The notes below the pieces were generated by a model. That model worked only from the letters and a program-made list of their open reading frames with translations, did no database searches and was not told the DNA's origin. A stretch of 64,000 nt of DNA from Capronia americana (taxonomy: Eukaryota; Ascomycota; Eurotiomycetes; Chaetothyriales; Herpotrichiellaceae). This document shows, piece by piece, positions 1 to 12,140 of the stretch. Position 1 is the first letter of the stretch; each line of letters opens with the position of its first letter. Position numbers and translations under genes: made by a program. The stretch spans positions 186,001 through 250,000 of the forward strand of contig JADWQD010000006.1 of assembly GCA_016110215.1 (NCBI GenBank). The letters are read 5' to 3'.

Positions 1-1136
1 TAACAATAAGCTACGAGGCCGTGAGAGAGAAATCTTTCTGTCGTAGTGGTCTGCAGCGTGGCCAATCGATGCAGGTCTTCGAGGGTTGTCTGAATCTTCC
101 GTCTGGAAACCGTGTCAAAGCCCCCCGTACGCCGAGAATCCGCCATCTTTCCCTTTATGCCAGAAAAGTCGGACAGAAGTCGTATCATTTGCAGAGAAAG
201 TACGCCTGTCAAACCAATGTCACAGAACCCCTGGGGTAGTTTAGCCAACATCTCACAGACTTCAGGCTTGAACGGATGCGCCATGTAGACCGGAAATTCG
301 GCGTTTTGGAGGATTTGGCCATCGTACCGAGCTGGCTTGTCGGAGGTGGAGTCAGCTGCGAACAGGAACGACCATAACGCCTCGTAAGCGTCCACATTCG
401 TCTTGAGTAATCTCTCCCAGGGCGACGTGGTTTTGAACCCGCCCCGGATCCTCACCATCTGCCTCATGCCGGAGACGTGAGCGCAAGCGGCGCTGTGATC
501 GCCGAGGATATAGTCAATCGTGCCCAAGGTTGCCACGACCAGTACGGTCGTATCGTCAGAGCATTGCTGCGGGTCCTCCAGCCGAGCGCGCAGTTTGGTC
601 ATGACATTTCCCTTGTGCCACACAAAATGTCTGTCTCCACGGGCAGATTGGCCGGACGTGGCCAGGTATGTTGCCCGACAAAGAGCGACGAGCGCTTCAA
701 AGTAGACGGCCGATTTCAGCGCATGAGGCCAAAGAAGGCTCAGGTACGGGTTGGTGTGTCCTTCGATTGCGAAGGCTGTGCCATGCTGAGGTGCCCAAAC
801 TTGGACGTCTAGACAGTCAGAAAGGACATTGACAGATGTGGGTCAAGACTCACAGAACTGGGCCATCTGGCTCACGCAGCCGGCACTTGGAATTGGAAAC
901 GTCTGAAACGGATCAAGCAGAAGACCATTGGTTGGAGACTTCTTGAGCTGCAATTGACCTTCGATAGCCTTCTGCAGCAGGTCTTCCTTCGCTTTTCTGG
1001 CCTTGGGGTCCAGGTGCTTGAGTTGGACAATGTTGCGCCGGGGCGAGCGATGTACGCGCCGACGCTTGATGGCGTTTTGCTGTGCCCATGACTGCGGGGT
1101 TGTGATTGAAACCGTCAAGACTGGTTCTTGCATCAT
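1..1136 (-). CDS. Fungal_trans_2-type (C6 regulator-like) protein, 5' part, runs off the left edge
   Basis: Two exons are visible. Exon 1 spans 1136-854 and starts with two ATGs; a 45-bp intron (853-809, donor GTGAGT, acceptor CTAG) joins in frame to an exon that stays open to base 1. The product begins with a basic stretch (KRRRVHRSPRRN) and then 'LDPKARKAKEDLLQKA', 'GLLLDPFQTFPIPSAGCV', 'VQVWAPQHGTAFAIEGH' and 'NPYLSLLWPHALKSAVYFEA'. I recognise this order from a large family of ascomycete proteins with a Fungal_trans_2-like (PF11951) domain, which are usually annotated as fungal-specific transcription factors. No Zn2Cys6 cluster is present in the visible N-terminus, so DNA binding is not shown and a regulatory role is inference. 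The 3' end lies outside the window. It is divergent from the mannosyltransferase at 2373. Confidence 0.75.
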
Positions 1137-2372
1137 GAGCAGGTGGTTTTTCGACTCAATTCACGGTGATGGTGTCGACAAAGCAATCATAGTGAGTATT
1201 AGCTGCTCAATTCCTCAGACCTGAATCGAAGGTAGAAAGAGCCTTGTCGGCTTCGACCAAGTGAAATACGGAGTGTGGTGCCCACCACCTCGGAACGGGA
1301 TCGAAGCAGTCTTAACCAAGCTCGCCAACCGGGATCCTCGACGCGTCACAGAATTTCTCTGGGACTTTTGCTGCTTACTGGTCCGTGTATTAGGGGTCAC
1401 GAACAGAATCTGTCTGAGCAACGGGTGAGTGGCGGGTGAGGCGGCGTCAGATTTCTAATATTGGGAAACAGTGCAGGAAGAGCGTGTCGGAGGGTCGATG
1501 TAAAGGCTAAAGGGCTGCACTGATCGGGTCCAGGCTGTATGGAGTATACATAAGGACTCGCAAGTACAGAGTACATCTGCTGCTGCGTCGACTTCTTTCC
1601 AAGCTGCTTGAAACGCGTTGGGCTTGGTGCTCGAATTCAAATTGGCGGGTGGCAACCCAGAGCCAATGCCTAGGTTGTCGGCGTGCACCCCCGAAGGCGC
1701 CTAGAGCCGAACGAGAACCCAATTTGTCTGGGCTCGACGGGCCTGCGATGACACATTTCCGCTGCCCCGGGTGAGAACTCTACTAAACGAACCAGTCAAA
1801 AAGGCACTTTTGGCACTGTAACACGGAGCCATGGCTTACTCTGGCCCCTTAGTCACCTCGTGGGGTTACAATTATATAAGGAAAAGCAGCAAGACAAGCT
1901 TCCACTTCTGCTATGTGGGTGACTTTCACATGTCTACTGTGTACTGTGTCCTATGTATATCAGTACGAGTACTCCGTAGATCTCACACAGACAATCTAAC
2001 GTAGGTCTTTAGGCGGTGCCCTCCCCCTCTTTGATGCATGTGCCTGCCTACAATCCGGCTTTGACCTGTGCAGTTACTGGCACGAGCTCTCCATAACATG
2101 GAAATCTGAAGCACTGCCAATTAAAGGTTTGCAGCTACTAGATACATCCCTGACTTCCTGCCGTCTTTTCCACCAGTAACGCAGCTGCCTTCGACTGCAA
2201 GCACTCAACCTCTCTCACCTCTGGCTCAAGTCTCCAAATGTATCTCGTACTCACATCTCAGTTCCAGGATCCTTTGTGCGAGCGACCACTCTTTGTTCGA
2301 GACCACCAGCGGCAATCAATCCCTTTCGATTCTGGCTTTCCGCAACATGACCCCTCTTGACCGGAGACTACG
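1137..2372. other. Divergent intergenic region
   Basis: This is the shared upstream region of the leftmost gene (-) and the mannosyltransferase (+). It holds a TACTCCGTA motif (1970-1978), a GACGCGTC palindrome (1340-1347) and a TATATAA sequence (1873-1879) about 500 bp before the right-hand start codon. Short open frames on both strands have no recognisable content. Confidence 0.6.
1970..1978 (+). repeat. TACTCCGTA intergenic motif, copy 1
   Basis: Exact 9-mer TACTCCGTA, preceded by GTACGAG. One of six exact copies (both orientations) in the window, all outside exons. Confidence 0.6.
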
Positions 2373-4034
2373 ATGATTCTGCGCCCCCGGAAGATGGGCG
2401 GGCCATGGCGTAGAAAGTCGAGCCTGATCACATCTCTCCTTGCCTTCTTCCTCATCTTGCTCTTTATTCAAACTCGCATTCACTATGGCCCTGCTCAACC
2501 CGAACCTCCCTCGATACCCGTCGCTGAGCCTGAGCCTGTGCCTCCACCAGCCACCGAAGCAAACCCTCCGATAAAGGCCAACAACCCTCTGATCGAGAGC
2601 CAGGCTAAATTCTGGCGGAGTTTATACCAGATCGTTCTGAACAATGACCCGAACTGCAGAAATGCTCCCGACCCTGTTGTTCCTCAAAAGTTGGACATTG
2701 GTTTCGACCCTACCCAAAACCGACCAAGACCTGACGTACTGTATATGGACACTGCCGACATCAAGCGCATGCGCGAGGCACACTCGAACTTTGTCAGTGA
2801 CATGAAAGGCGTTGCTTCGATGCCGTATGAGCCTGGAGCCCGGGGTATCGTCTTGACTGGCGGGCTCAATCAGCTGCCTGTCCTAGTCATTTCGGTGCGG
2901 ATGCTGCGAAGAACCGGGTCCGATCTACCTGTTGAAGTGTTTGTGGCCGACGATTCTGAATGGGACGACCAAATCTGCAATGTTGTCCTGCCTTCGCTCA
3001 ATGCCAAATGCCTCCTCTTTTCCGACATATTTCATGCCGCGAGCACGGGCGTAGCTATCAACCGATTCCAATTCAAGATCATGGCCATCCTCTTCTCTTC
3101 CTTCGAAGAAGTCCTCCTCCTCGATTCCGATGCCTTTCCTATACATAATCCTCTGCCTCTGTTCGATGAAGAGCCCTTCAAGAGTAACGGTTTAATTGTC
3201 TGGCCCGATTTCTGGTACCCCTCGGAGTCTCCATACTACTTCGAAATTGCAAAAATCGACTCAATACCGCCTCTGAATGAACGAGCTTCTGTCGAGTCAG
3301 GCGAGCTCATGTACTCCAAGTCCAAGCACCACATGTCACTTATGCTCGCCGCCTACTACAACTATTACGGACCGTCGTACTACTACCCCCTGCTTTCCCA
3401 AGGCGCTCCGGGCGAAGGTGACAAGGAGACATTTGCTTGGGCGGCGACTGCCCTGAAAGAGCCTTATTACGCTGTCCATGAACGAGTCATGGCTCTCGGC
3501 CGCCATGACACAAATGGTCATTATCTTGGTACTGCTATGGCCCAGCATGACCCTGTCGCTGATTATGCATTCACCAAAGCCTACGGTCCCCCTCATGATC
3601 GCAACAAGGACGCCGACACGGGCAAGGAGAATCACTTCGATATTCAAGAAAGCGATGTCAAGCCTTTCTTCATCCATGCAAACTTCCCCAAATTTGATCC
3701 CTCAACCATTTTTGATCACAAAATGAGGGATTTCTCGGACCAAATCGTAGGACAGCCAACCCGAGACACGAACGGTACGAGCGTCCGCTGTTGGATGGAT
3801 CCGGCTCGCGCCGTTGAACTGTTCGGGTTCGACATCGAGCGACGGTTCTGGGAGGAAATCAAGGCCACGGCTTGCGACTATGAGCATCAATTTGGTACTT
3901 GGAGGTCCAAAACAGGCATCTGCCAGCGTACTCTGGAGTACTGGAACGATGTATTTGCAGTGGATGTCCCTGCCACTCCACTCGAGGACCGACAGCATAT
4001 GGAATCCTCCGTCGAGATGCCATCACCTCCTTAG
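2373..4034 (+). CDS. Alpha-1,3-mannosyltransferase, MNN1 family (GT71)
   Basis: A single-exon gene of 553 residues. It is a predicted Golgi type II membrane protein: a short basic cytosolic tail, one hydrophobic segment (about residues 16-36), a proline-rich stem (about 40-70), then the lumenal catalytic domain. The region 'VEVFVADDSEWDDQICNVV' and the metal-binding DxD in 'LLLDSDAFPIHNPLPLFDE' (D251, D253), followed by 'GLIVWPDFWYPSESPYYFE', are characteristic of the MNN1/MNN2-type mannosyltransferases (PF11051). These enzymes transfer mannose from GDP-mannose to N- or O-linked glycans and cell-wall mannan. Which linkage this member makes cannot be read from the sequence. ATG at 2373 is the first in frame ahead of the membrane anchor. 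The GT62 gene at 27.5-29.1 kb works in the same broad pathway but is not a neighbour. Confidence 0.9.
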   Translation: MILRPRKMGGPWRRKSSLITSLLAFFLILLFIQTRIHYGPAQPEPPSIPVAEPEPVPPPATEANPPIKANNPLIESQAKFWRSLYQIVLNNDPNCRNAPDPVVPQKLDIGFDPTQNRPRPDVLYMDTADIKRMREAHSNFVSDMKGVASMPYEPGARGIVLTGGLNQLPVLVISVRMLRRTGSDLPVEVFVADDSEWDDQICNVVLPSLNAKCLLFSDIFHAASTGVAINRFQFKIMAILFSSFEEVLLLDSDAFPIHNPLPLFDEEPFKSNGLIVWPDFWYPSESPYYFEIAKIDSIPPLNERASVESGELMYSKSKHHMSLMLAAYYNYYGPSYYYPLLSQGAPGEGDKETFAWAATALKEPYYAVHERVMALGRHDTNGHYLGTAMAQHDPVADYAFTKAYGPPHDRNKDADTGKENHFDIQESDVKPFFIHANFPKFDPSTIFDHKMRDFSDQIVGQPTRDTNGTSVRCWMDPARAVELFGFDIERRFWEEIKATACDYEHQFGTWRSKTGICQRTLEYWNDVFAVDVPATPLEDRQHMESSVEMPSPP

Positions 4035-5188
4035 CAGGCTCCTCCAAACTCATCGGCCGCTCAGGGACACTACTATGGCCATACCCACTGGAAGGGATTC
4101 AACCATGAATGCCACTAAGTAGCGCGTAATTGGCAAGCGAGACGATCGGACAGCAGCACATTCGCGCATATCAGCTGTGTCAGTATTGTACATGTACTAA
4201 TATCGGGCGGAGTTTCGGCCCTCTTCCATGATAAGGGCATCCTGTAACGAGAACAACGACAAAAAAGATACACACGACATGGCGTTCACGGGAGATGGGA
4301 ACAAGGTTAATATGGGATGTGGGTAATTTGCGGCTCAGCTAGTGATTCAACCTGTGAATATCACGGCAGCTCGAGCTCGATGTTAAAGCTGGAATTCATC
4401 ATCCGCATGAAACGAGAGGCAAGCACACAGCACATACGTAGTAGCGTGACATAGCATAGCATACATATCTCACTAATCGGAGAGCAATTGCACCTGCTCA
4501 GTTCGAACCAAGTATCTCCCAATATCGCGCCTCAACTAGGTCGGGTAGGTGTGTACATTAGGAAGGCAGAAAGTCGATTGCGGCAACGCAGATGGAAAAT
4601 GTCGCTAGGTACGTAGGCAGGTAGCGGTCATGTTATGCGAACAGGAATGACTCTTCTGATCTCTTGATGTCCTTGCTGGATGCAATTCGACACATCCGCC
4701 TGACTACAGCGCATACAGCACGATATGTAGGAACAGGCCGCTCTCAATCCAAGCACACGCAGTAGATCCCAATTTTAGCCAGTCAGCCGGCCAGCTACAT
4801 AGTCCGCTGCCTATTTACTGTTGCAGCTGCCGAAATCTGAAACCCGAAAATCTGTACACGAATGTCTTCCCGTGTTGTTGAGCCCTTGGTATCACCGTCC
4901 ACCCACCCCTTTTACACCTCCTCTGAATGTACGCCTGGTTCCGAGTAATTCGAATGGTCTGGCTGACAAAACCGACTGGCTCCGAGCAATGCTACCCTGC
5001 CTGAATGACGAGAATCCAAGAATTTCATCCTACCTGACCTGTGCGCCAGGGTGCCGTCATATCATGCGTGGTCGTTGTTGCCGCGCCAAAAGCAAAGCAG
5101 TAATAAAACACGACTGGCGTACGGAAGCTGTTTCTTCAAAATGTATGCATGAATGCGCCGTTGGACATCATGCACCAACTCAGCTTGC
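4035..5188. other. Convergent intergenic region
   Basis: 3' flanks of the mannosyltransferase (+) and Ase1 (-). It contains short GTAC-, TACGTA- and GGTAGG-like runs. A 177-codon open frame (4821-5354, +) overlaps the Ase1 3' end antisense and has no family features. No gene, RNA or repeat is supported. Confidence 0.5.
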
Positions 5189-7869
5189 TCAATACGACTC
5201 CTCCAACTCGGTGCTCCACGCGGCGTCGCTTCCCTCGACCCTGACTCCGGAATGTACGTTCTCGTCACTCATCTCTCGGAATCGTTCCTGGCCTTGTCCG
5301 TGCACAGCCCCGTACTGCGAAGCGTTGAACCCATTCGACCCTGTGTGCTGGTGATGCTTCGCAGGGGGCGGGGCCATTGATCCTGGGATAGCAGCACTCA
5401 GGGGTCTCTTCTGGTTATGGCCGTTCATGCTATGACTCAAAGCCAGAGGATTCGACGTCAAGGAAGGTTGTTGGCCGTGTGATTGTGAGTAATATTGACC
5501 GCGAATATCTCGCTCGGGTTCCATCTCCGACCCGTCAGAATAGGTCTCCCAGTTTTCACTTCCGCTCGCCGTCGTGGCTGTTGTCATATTCGATGAGGTA
5601 TTTGAAGTTTGACGTGAAACAACTGTGGATGGTGGTGCTGAGGGATTCTGTCGCCCACTTTGTGAGTGGCTGCTACTGTGTAGCGAGGCTGACGAGGAGT
5701 GAGAAGGATGCTGTTGATGCGATAGGTGGGGTTGATAATATGGATCTGCTTGGTGCGAGGGGAGAGAGGGATATTGGTGTTGTTGTTGGCGGTTATGGTT
5801 CAGCAGTGAAGCGGACATGTAGGACATTCTTTCGTGGTCGGTGTAGACGTCTTCGGGACTTATCGGGCGGACGTAGCGACTGCTTTCGTTCGAGCCGGAA
5901 GAGAGTGTACTCGCAGGCCGAGCGGATGAGAGTGGCGCAGACTGAGAGGTCATCAAGGAGGTAGGCGTGGGTTCTGGAGGTGGCACAAAGAGGTCTCGCA
6001 TTCTCGGCGGTGGAGCTCGAGGAGGTGGCATGGTCCTCGCATTTTGCGCATAATTCTGCTGTGGTTCAGATTGCGCAGTATAAGAAGCAGGCTGAGGAAT
6101 GGCGCGGCGCTCTGGCGAGTTCTTCAGATTCCCCAGCGGGACGCGGCTGGGTATCTTCGAAGGCGATTTTGGTTGTATCGAAGGTGCTGCGTGTGAGGGT
6201 ACTGATGCTGGGGCAGCTTGTTGCCTGATTGTGCCAGGCCTGCTGGCAGTGCTGGGAGTCTTTGTATGTGTCCGCGGTGGGGGTCCTCGCATGACGCTAG
6301 CAGGTCGAGGCGGCTGTGCGGACTTTGCAGCACTTGCTGCTGGCTTAGTCGTCGTTGTTGGCGCAGGTGTTTTTGATCTTGGTGGCAGGCCGTTGGGTGT
6401 TTTGGATCTTGGGGGTGGTGCCTTGACTTCTGCTTCCACCTCGAGGTCATCCAGCATTCTCTCACCCTGAATCAGGAAAGGTCGGCCGTATTCATCCTCA
6501 TACTTCTGCAGTACCTTGGTCAGCTCGGCGATGACCTTTGGCAGTTCCTTTGCTATCCTCTTCCTCATCTTCTCCTCCCTGAGCAGCTTTCCTGGGTCAC
6601 GCTTTTCTCCTTTCTGGGGCTTCAGCATCAGTCTCGATGCATCGTTTGCAGATGCTGCGAGAGCTTCACGGTCAGCGACGATCGATCTGTATTTCTCGAC
6701 CATGGCCAGAATTGGTGCTCGTTGGTCTTTCAATGTCATCAATCGTTCGATCTCGGCCTCGTGGGCTGATAACAGAGCGTCGCTATAAACATCCGAAAAA
6801 GCGGGGGTAAATTCCAGCATTTCTTCTTCGGAGAAATACAACGCGTCCCAGAGCTCTTGGAGTCTGACACGAGCGTCTTCGACGAACAGGTGCAGATTCT
6901 GTCGTTTAAGTTCGTTGAGCCTCGCAAGCTCATCTTCGAATTCATTGATGGTTCGAAGGCCGCAACCTCTGTTTGCAGCCAGGAAGACTTTGCGATCAGG
7001 TTCTTCAATTCCAAGGCGGTCCCACAGCAGCTCGATACTCTTCTTTACGTCGGCCAGTCGCTTTTCACGGTTCTTCTTCTCGTCAAGGAGCTTGTCGCGG
7101 CGACTCTTTAGTCGATCTAAATCTGCTTGGTGCAGTCCAAGTTGTTCTGGTGAATCTCGGTAATGTTGGACGATGACTGAGTCCGTTTGTGCTTGAGGAA
7201 TGCCCAACTCTGACCATAATCTAACAATCTCTTCAGAGGTCTGCTGTACTAGGGCCACTCTTCGGTTGTATTCATCGTAGACTCTAGTGAATTCTTCGTC
7301 GAGAGTTGTGACATATGCGGGAGAAAGGTCGAAATTGGGCGGGCATGCGTTGGACGAGGTTGGAGGTAGTCTGATCTTGACAAAGGACGATTCGAGATGC
7401 GACGAGTATGACTCCAGTGCTTCAACCAGTTTCTTCACTTGTTCAAATCGTTCCCGATGGAGTCTGCTGACGACATTGTATTTCTCTTTGAGGTCGCGTA
7501 GGCAATCGAGGAGTGGGTAGGTGACTCGAAGTCCGTTGGTATCCAGGTCGTAGCCTCTGTCCTTCTCGTCGTCCAGCGACTGTTCCATCTGCTTGATCGT
7601 TTTGATGATGTTATGAGCTTCTTCGGTCATGGTATTCTTCTCGCTATTGGGTGTCAGCACGCATGTACACTTGTATGCACCGGGTTCACGTACGAATTAA
7701 CGAGGCGAAGATGATTGTGGAGGGTCTCTGATAAAGCCGAAAACAATTCTGTTTCTCTCGATTCGCGCTCATTCCGAGGTACGCCGATCTCGTCGAAGAT
7801 TGAATGCAATTGTCCGATGATTGTGGTGACCTGCGTAGTAAGGTAGCTGGTGTCCATGGTGGAAGGCAT
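5189..7869 (-). CDS. ASE1: Anaphase spindle elongation protein Ase1 (MAP65/PRC1 family)
   Basis: Two exons, 7869-7694 and 7643-5189, separated by a 50-bp intron (7693-7644, donor GTACGT, acceptor ATAG); the frame reads ...LRLVNS/EKNTMTEEAHN. The product is 876 residues. The N-terminal half is coiled coil with MAP65 signatures, such as 'QLHSIFDEIGVPRNERESRE' near the start, 'LWSELGIPQAQTDSV', 'LLWDRLGIEEPDRKVF' and 'LQELWDALYFSEEEM'. The C-terminal 350 residues are Ser/Pro/Gln-rich and disordered, as usual in fungi. Family members bundle antiparallel microtubules in the spindle midzone and drive anaphase elongation and cytokinesis. The start could be M1 (MPSTMDTSYL) or M5 (MDTSYL); the sequence does not decide. 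It shares a 437-bp divergent promoter with CSN5. Confidence 0.92.
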
Positions 7870-8306
7870 TGTTGCGACTCGGGCTCGTGGCCGAGCAGCT
7901 TCGAAGGGAATCTTCTCAGTTCAGAGATGGTTTCTGAGACTGTTGGCGGTGGCAAGATGGAACAATGTCGCGCAGGAAGAGCACGGAGCTGAAGATGGTC
8001 AACAGATGGTCATGACGTCCTGTCGAATCAGGTTGAAGGGGTGGACAGAGCCATGACGGGCGAAAAGTTGCCAATCCTGCACACGCGTCAACAACCCGAT
8101 GGTTGACCGAGCAACTATCACCCGGGCACAACTCACGAGGTTGTCTCGGACTCTCACCGCGAGTAATGTTGGAGGGGTTCCTGGCAGTTATTGAATCAGC
8201 CTGCGCCGTCCTCCAACTCACCTGCGCCTCACATTATCCTCACGCTACGTACCAGCGTCGCCCAGCAAGGCTCGTCCGATGAGAGTACCCTGACACCGCT
8301 ACCACC
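7870..8306. promoter_or_regulatory. Bidirectional promoter between Ase1 and CSN5
   Basis: A 437-bp gap between divergent start codons must hold both promoters. A single ACGCGT (8083-8088), the core of the MluI cell-cycle box, lies about midway. One 6-mer is expected about every 4 kb by chance, so its function is unproven. Confidence 0.5.
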
Positions 8307-9416
8307 ATGTCGACCTCCTCAGCGCTGCGCACTTGGGAGGCAGAGAACGACATCATCACCATCGATCCCTCTCAGAATGCCCTCTACAACCTCCCCGACC
8401 CGACCGCGTATAAGGCCCTCCAAACGTCTGCGCCGTGGAAGAAAGATCCCAATTACTTCACCCAGGTTCGAATATCAGCCTTGGCCCTGTTGAAGATGAC
8501 CACACATGCTCGTTCTGGCGGCAGTATTGAGATCATGGGTTTGATGATAGGTTACGTCTTCGGTCGGTCACTAGTTATAACAGATGCCTTCCGATTACCA
8601 GTTGAAGGAACGGAAACGCGAGTGAATGCCCATGCAGATGCAGATGAATACATGGTCAACTTTGGCATCGCCTCGAGAGAGGGTGGAGGTCAGCTGGAGA
8701 ATCCGGTCGGCTGGTACCACTCTCACCCCGGTTATGGCTGCTGGCTATCAGGAATCGATGTCCACACCCAGAAGACGCATCAGATGGTCAACGACCCCTT
8801 CGTCGCCGTGGTCATTGACCCGGATCGCACCGCATCCGCTGGAAAGGTCGAAATAGGCGCATTCAGAACCTACCCCGACGGCCACACAGTCGCGAACAAG
8901 CAATTCACCGATGACAGCGACGACTATCAAGCCATTCCCCAAGACAAGATTCAAGATTTTGGTGTCCATGCCAACTCGTACTACCCGCTAGAGGTCACTC
9001 ATTACAAGTCAACGCTCGACGCACATCTCCTCAGCCTGCTGTGGAGCAAATATTGGACATCAACCCTTGCGCAGTCCCCATTATTCACCAATCGAGACTA
9101 TGCAAACAAGCAAATCGCCGACCATGCAATCAAAATAAGAGAAGCTGTGAGCAAGCAGAGAGCAGGGATAAGTATGGGGCGCCGAGGGCAAGAACTGGCA
9201 GGCACAGGGAACAAAAACTTCAAGGTGGTAAGGGATGGCGCTCTCGAGCAAGTGGTTCGTGGAGGCAACAAGATCGCGACAGAAGAGCTTGCAGGTCTAC
9301 TAGCGAATGAGGTCAAGCAGAAGTTGTTCTGGGGTGTCGTGCAAGAGGCGGCTCATAAGGCAGCTCGAGAAGCCACAGCCACGAGTGAGATGTCTGCCAC
9401 GAGCAACGGCGGTTAA
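8307..9416 (+). CDS. CSN5: COP9 signalosome complex subunit 5 (JAMM metalloprotease)
   Basis: A single-exon gene of 369 residues, close to the usual 330-370 for the family. CSN5 is the catalytic subunit of the COP9 signalosome and removes Nedd8 from cullin-RING ubiquitin ligases. The MPN+ domain carries the complete JAMM zinc motif: E75 in 'GGSIEIMGLMIG', then H138 and H140, S148 and D151 in 'HSHPGYGCWLSGIDVHTQ'. It should therefore be an active isopeptidase. Further family blocks are 'VAVVIDPDRTASAGKVEIGA' and 'ALEVTHYKS'-like text downstream ('PLEVTHYKSTLDAHLLS'). The C-terminal part (from about residue 225) is the helical segment that anchors the subunit in the complex. ATG at 8307 is the first in frame. 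The gene is divergent from Ase1, and 2.7 kb of non-coding DNA follows it. Confidence 0.96.
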   Translation: MSTSSALRTWEAENDIITIDPSQNALYNLPDPTAYKALQTSAPWKKDPNYFTQVRISALALLKMTTHARSGGSIEIMGLMIGYVFGRSLVITDAFRLPVEGTETRVNAHADADEYMVNFGIASREGGGQLENPVGWYHSHPGYGCWLSGIDVHTQKTHQMVNDPFVAVVIDPDRTASAGKVEIGAFRTYPDGHTVANKQFTDDSDDYQAIPQDKIQDFGVHANSYYPLEVTHYKSTLDAHLLSLLWSKYWTSTLAQSPLFTNRDYANKQIADHAIKIREAVSKQRAGISMGRRGQELAGTGNKNFKVVRDGALEQVVRGGNKIATEELAGLLANEVKQKLFWGVVQEAAHKAAREATATSEMSATSNGG

Positions 9417-10295
9417 AAGCGTTGTCTTCAACGTTGAAAGAATCGGCTACCCTGGCTCAAAGTCGCCAACATTGGCACAACGAGCCAAACCATTCTTCGC
9501 CGTTCAGACAGAACGGCGGATCAACACCATGAATGTGAAGCTACGCAGATCAGCCCAACGGCGACAACCGGAAATGCTGAGCCATTGAAGATCTCCGCCT
9601 GGAACAGATCACGCTCGCCCATCTGCGATGGTACTCGTACCCGACCTGGTAATGCCCTGGTGTCAAAAACTTTCGCCACCAAGACGGAAACAGCGAATGT
9701 CTACGCATAGACGACGGAGGGTGTCTTGAAGTCATGAGAATAGAGCATGAGACCAGCTTCCACACAGCGAATGTCAAACCTTGTACTATACCTAGAGCCA
9801 AATCAACACAAACTCTAACAGGACTTCTGTTGGCCTTTGTCTTCCTGTCCACTGAAGGTGCAGTACCCCCAGAAAGTATCCCAGCACTACGATCAAAGTC
9901 ATTACTTGCTCAACCTGAGGTGCTTGCCTGCCTGTACCGCTAGAACTACGGGAGGATCAACAACACTCGAGTGACTACGAGCACCCATGAACTGAATCCA
10001 TAGAAAGAAACTTCCCGCGACCCCTCAAGAACCTACATTAGTTCTACCCCTTGCAGCGTCGTGGTCCTGATCCGTACATGAAACTTAATACTAGTACACC
10101 GTAAATGCCTGGATTGGGCGAACCGGTCGAGGTCCAGCGCTTCCATTCATACTACATACACATCCAGCTGCGAGTACCAGTCCCCAAGCACATCTGAACG
10201 GTAAATCAATCAAGCACGCATGAACGCCCCGTGCCCGTCGATCCCTTCCCCCTTCAAATCCTAGGGAAATACTCCACGACGTTCTGTGTACATAC

Positions 10296-10304
10296 TACTC
10301 CGTA
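10296..10304 (+). repeat. TACTCCGTA intergenic motif, copy 2
   Basis: Exact 9-mer in the CSN5 downstream region. A near copy in opposite orientation (TACGGAGTC) follows at 10434-10442. Confidence 0.6.
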
Positions 10305-10712
10305 CTCATACAGTCTAGACCCCGATAGTCCTGTGCGCGGACCATGTCAGCACTCAATCGTTCCCAAACCTTACGAGTTCAAGCAGTGGTCATGGAACCC
10401 CCCAAAATGTCTTCACCACTACGTATGTACTCGTACGGAGTCCTCGCACTGTTTCCTGTCTGAGCAAGTAGGTAGCCTACGGAAGATCCCGACCCTTCTC
10501 TATGCCGTGATCATTCACACACACACTGGACTCCTTTCTGTGCCTGCCCGCCTGCCCTGCTACGAGTACAGTACGACTCACACAAGTAACAGATTGCTCG
10601 CATTCAGAGGATATCACTCAGTGCTCGTGGTCCTTACTTTGCCCAGGTACATACGTCCGTCCCTCGTTATTGTGTTCCTGTGTACATACGTAGGTAGATA
10701 GTTAGAAGTAAA

Positions 10713-10731
10713 GTTTGTTTGTTTGTTTGTT
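10713..10731 (+). repeat. (GTTT)n microsatellite
   Basis: About four and a half uninterrupted copies of GTTT in non-coding DNA. Confidence 0.8.
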
Positions 10732-12140
10732 GCCCGCACAAATCTCCGACGTGACATGGTCCTTCGTTGGATACCACGAACACTAGATCGAAAGTCGGAA
10801 TCCTGGTCCTGGAACCTGGAACATCCAACCTGGCACCTGGCACCCGGCACTAAGTAATTACTTGTGTAGGGAGTAAGTACGGGGTAGGCGCATACGGGAT
10901 ATTAGGGAGGGGAAAGGATTCCGGCCTTGCCCCTGGCTTCCAGTCCCTCCCGATCGTGCCCCTTCTTTGATTCCGTCGAGTAGCGAGTACGAGTACCGTT
11001 TGAGAGCTGTGCCCTGCTCGAGGACAACAAGACACTGGCACTTGTACTGATACAGGTACTGCGATGTGGCGCGAGGCTCCTGAGGGCGGAATACCTCGGT
11101 CTAGTGATTACACAATACATAATTACCCCATGTACATAGAAGCTCGTCGGTGCTGTACGAGTAGTTCGTTGATGAGTGAGCTGCGTTGACCATTGTGAGG
11201 CCCTCCTCCACCTTCACATCCTTTTGACGTCAAGGCTTTGACAGAGTCTCGAGAGTTCAGAAGGGTTCTTCTGCTGGTCACAGCTGGAAAGTTACTCCTC
11301 ATACGTGGTGGGAAAAGCGTGAAATTCTACGTCACTGGAGACTGAGAAGGAACTCACCATACGAGGCAAGCAGTGGATGAAATGCTGGGCGTAAAGCAGA
11401 AAGGTGCAGGTCTGAGAAGAGCCTACAAGTGGAGCGAAACAGATGTGGAATCGATAATCAGAAGAATATTCAATTCTTTTCTGGCTTCAAGATTGGTGAA
11501 ATCCGCTCCCCCCTTAGTAGGGAGATAGATACCTTCCGATATTCTAACGCTCATTTCGATGTCACCCGTCCCATTTCAGTCCACCTGCACGTTCCACATG
11601 CCAGAGTTGCAGTGTCCGCGTTCGCTTCCCAACATCGAACACGTGAGAACTCCTATCCGTGCCACCCGTACTTCCAATAGGTCTGCCGTTAATAACTTGG
11701 ACATTGAAGCTCTGGTCCGCATCTGTGCATCATAGGTCCTTCCCTCGGCTTGTTGCAATCCAACCTGGTGAAGTGATCAGATTACATGAGCGGCGAGATC
11801 CATGTGCTGATTCGAATGGGAGGATGTCCCGAGTCCGCTGCGAAAATATCGTCCTGACGTCCAGGACAAGTAATTGCTTCGAGGAGGCCACCGGTCGATC
11901 TGTAAATGCTGATCCAATCGCCTCTTCCATATACAGTCCAAATCTTCATCCATTCCGACATTCCTTAATGTCCCTTGGCATCATGCTGCAACCCCCATAT
12001 CCCCAGTACTCCCGCTAAAATCGCTTCAAGATGGTTGAGATAACACAAATACGCTGAAAATGCAAATGAGACGATGGCTAGCTATATCACACAAGAAATA
12101 TACTGAAACATAGGAAAAGCCCTTGGGCTCTGGTAGAAGA

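Larger units (their letters stand above)
9417..12140. other. Long convergent gene-poor region
   Basis: 2.7 kb between the 3' ends of CSN5 (+) and the 392-residue protein (-). Open frames of 60-156 codons on both strands show no signal peptide, motif or family. It holds one exact TACTCCGTA (10296-10304), a one-mismatch relative (10434-10442), a (GTTT)n tract (about 10713-10731) and a short direct repeat of ACCTGGC (about 10815-10845). Base composition looks ordinary, with no AT-rich decayed transposon. Confidence 0.5.

Noticed and set aside
8460..8475. GGTTCGAAT, resembling a tRNA T-loop
   Set aside because: It lies inside the CSN5 coding sequence and lacks the D-stem and acceptor pairing.
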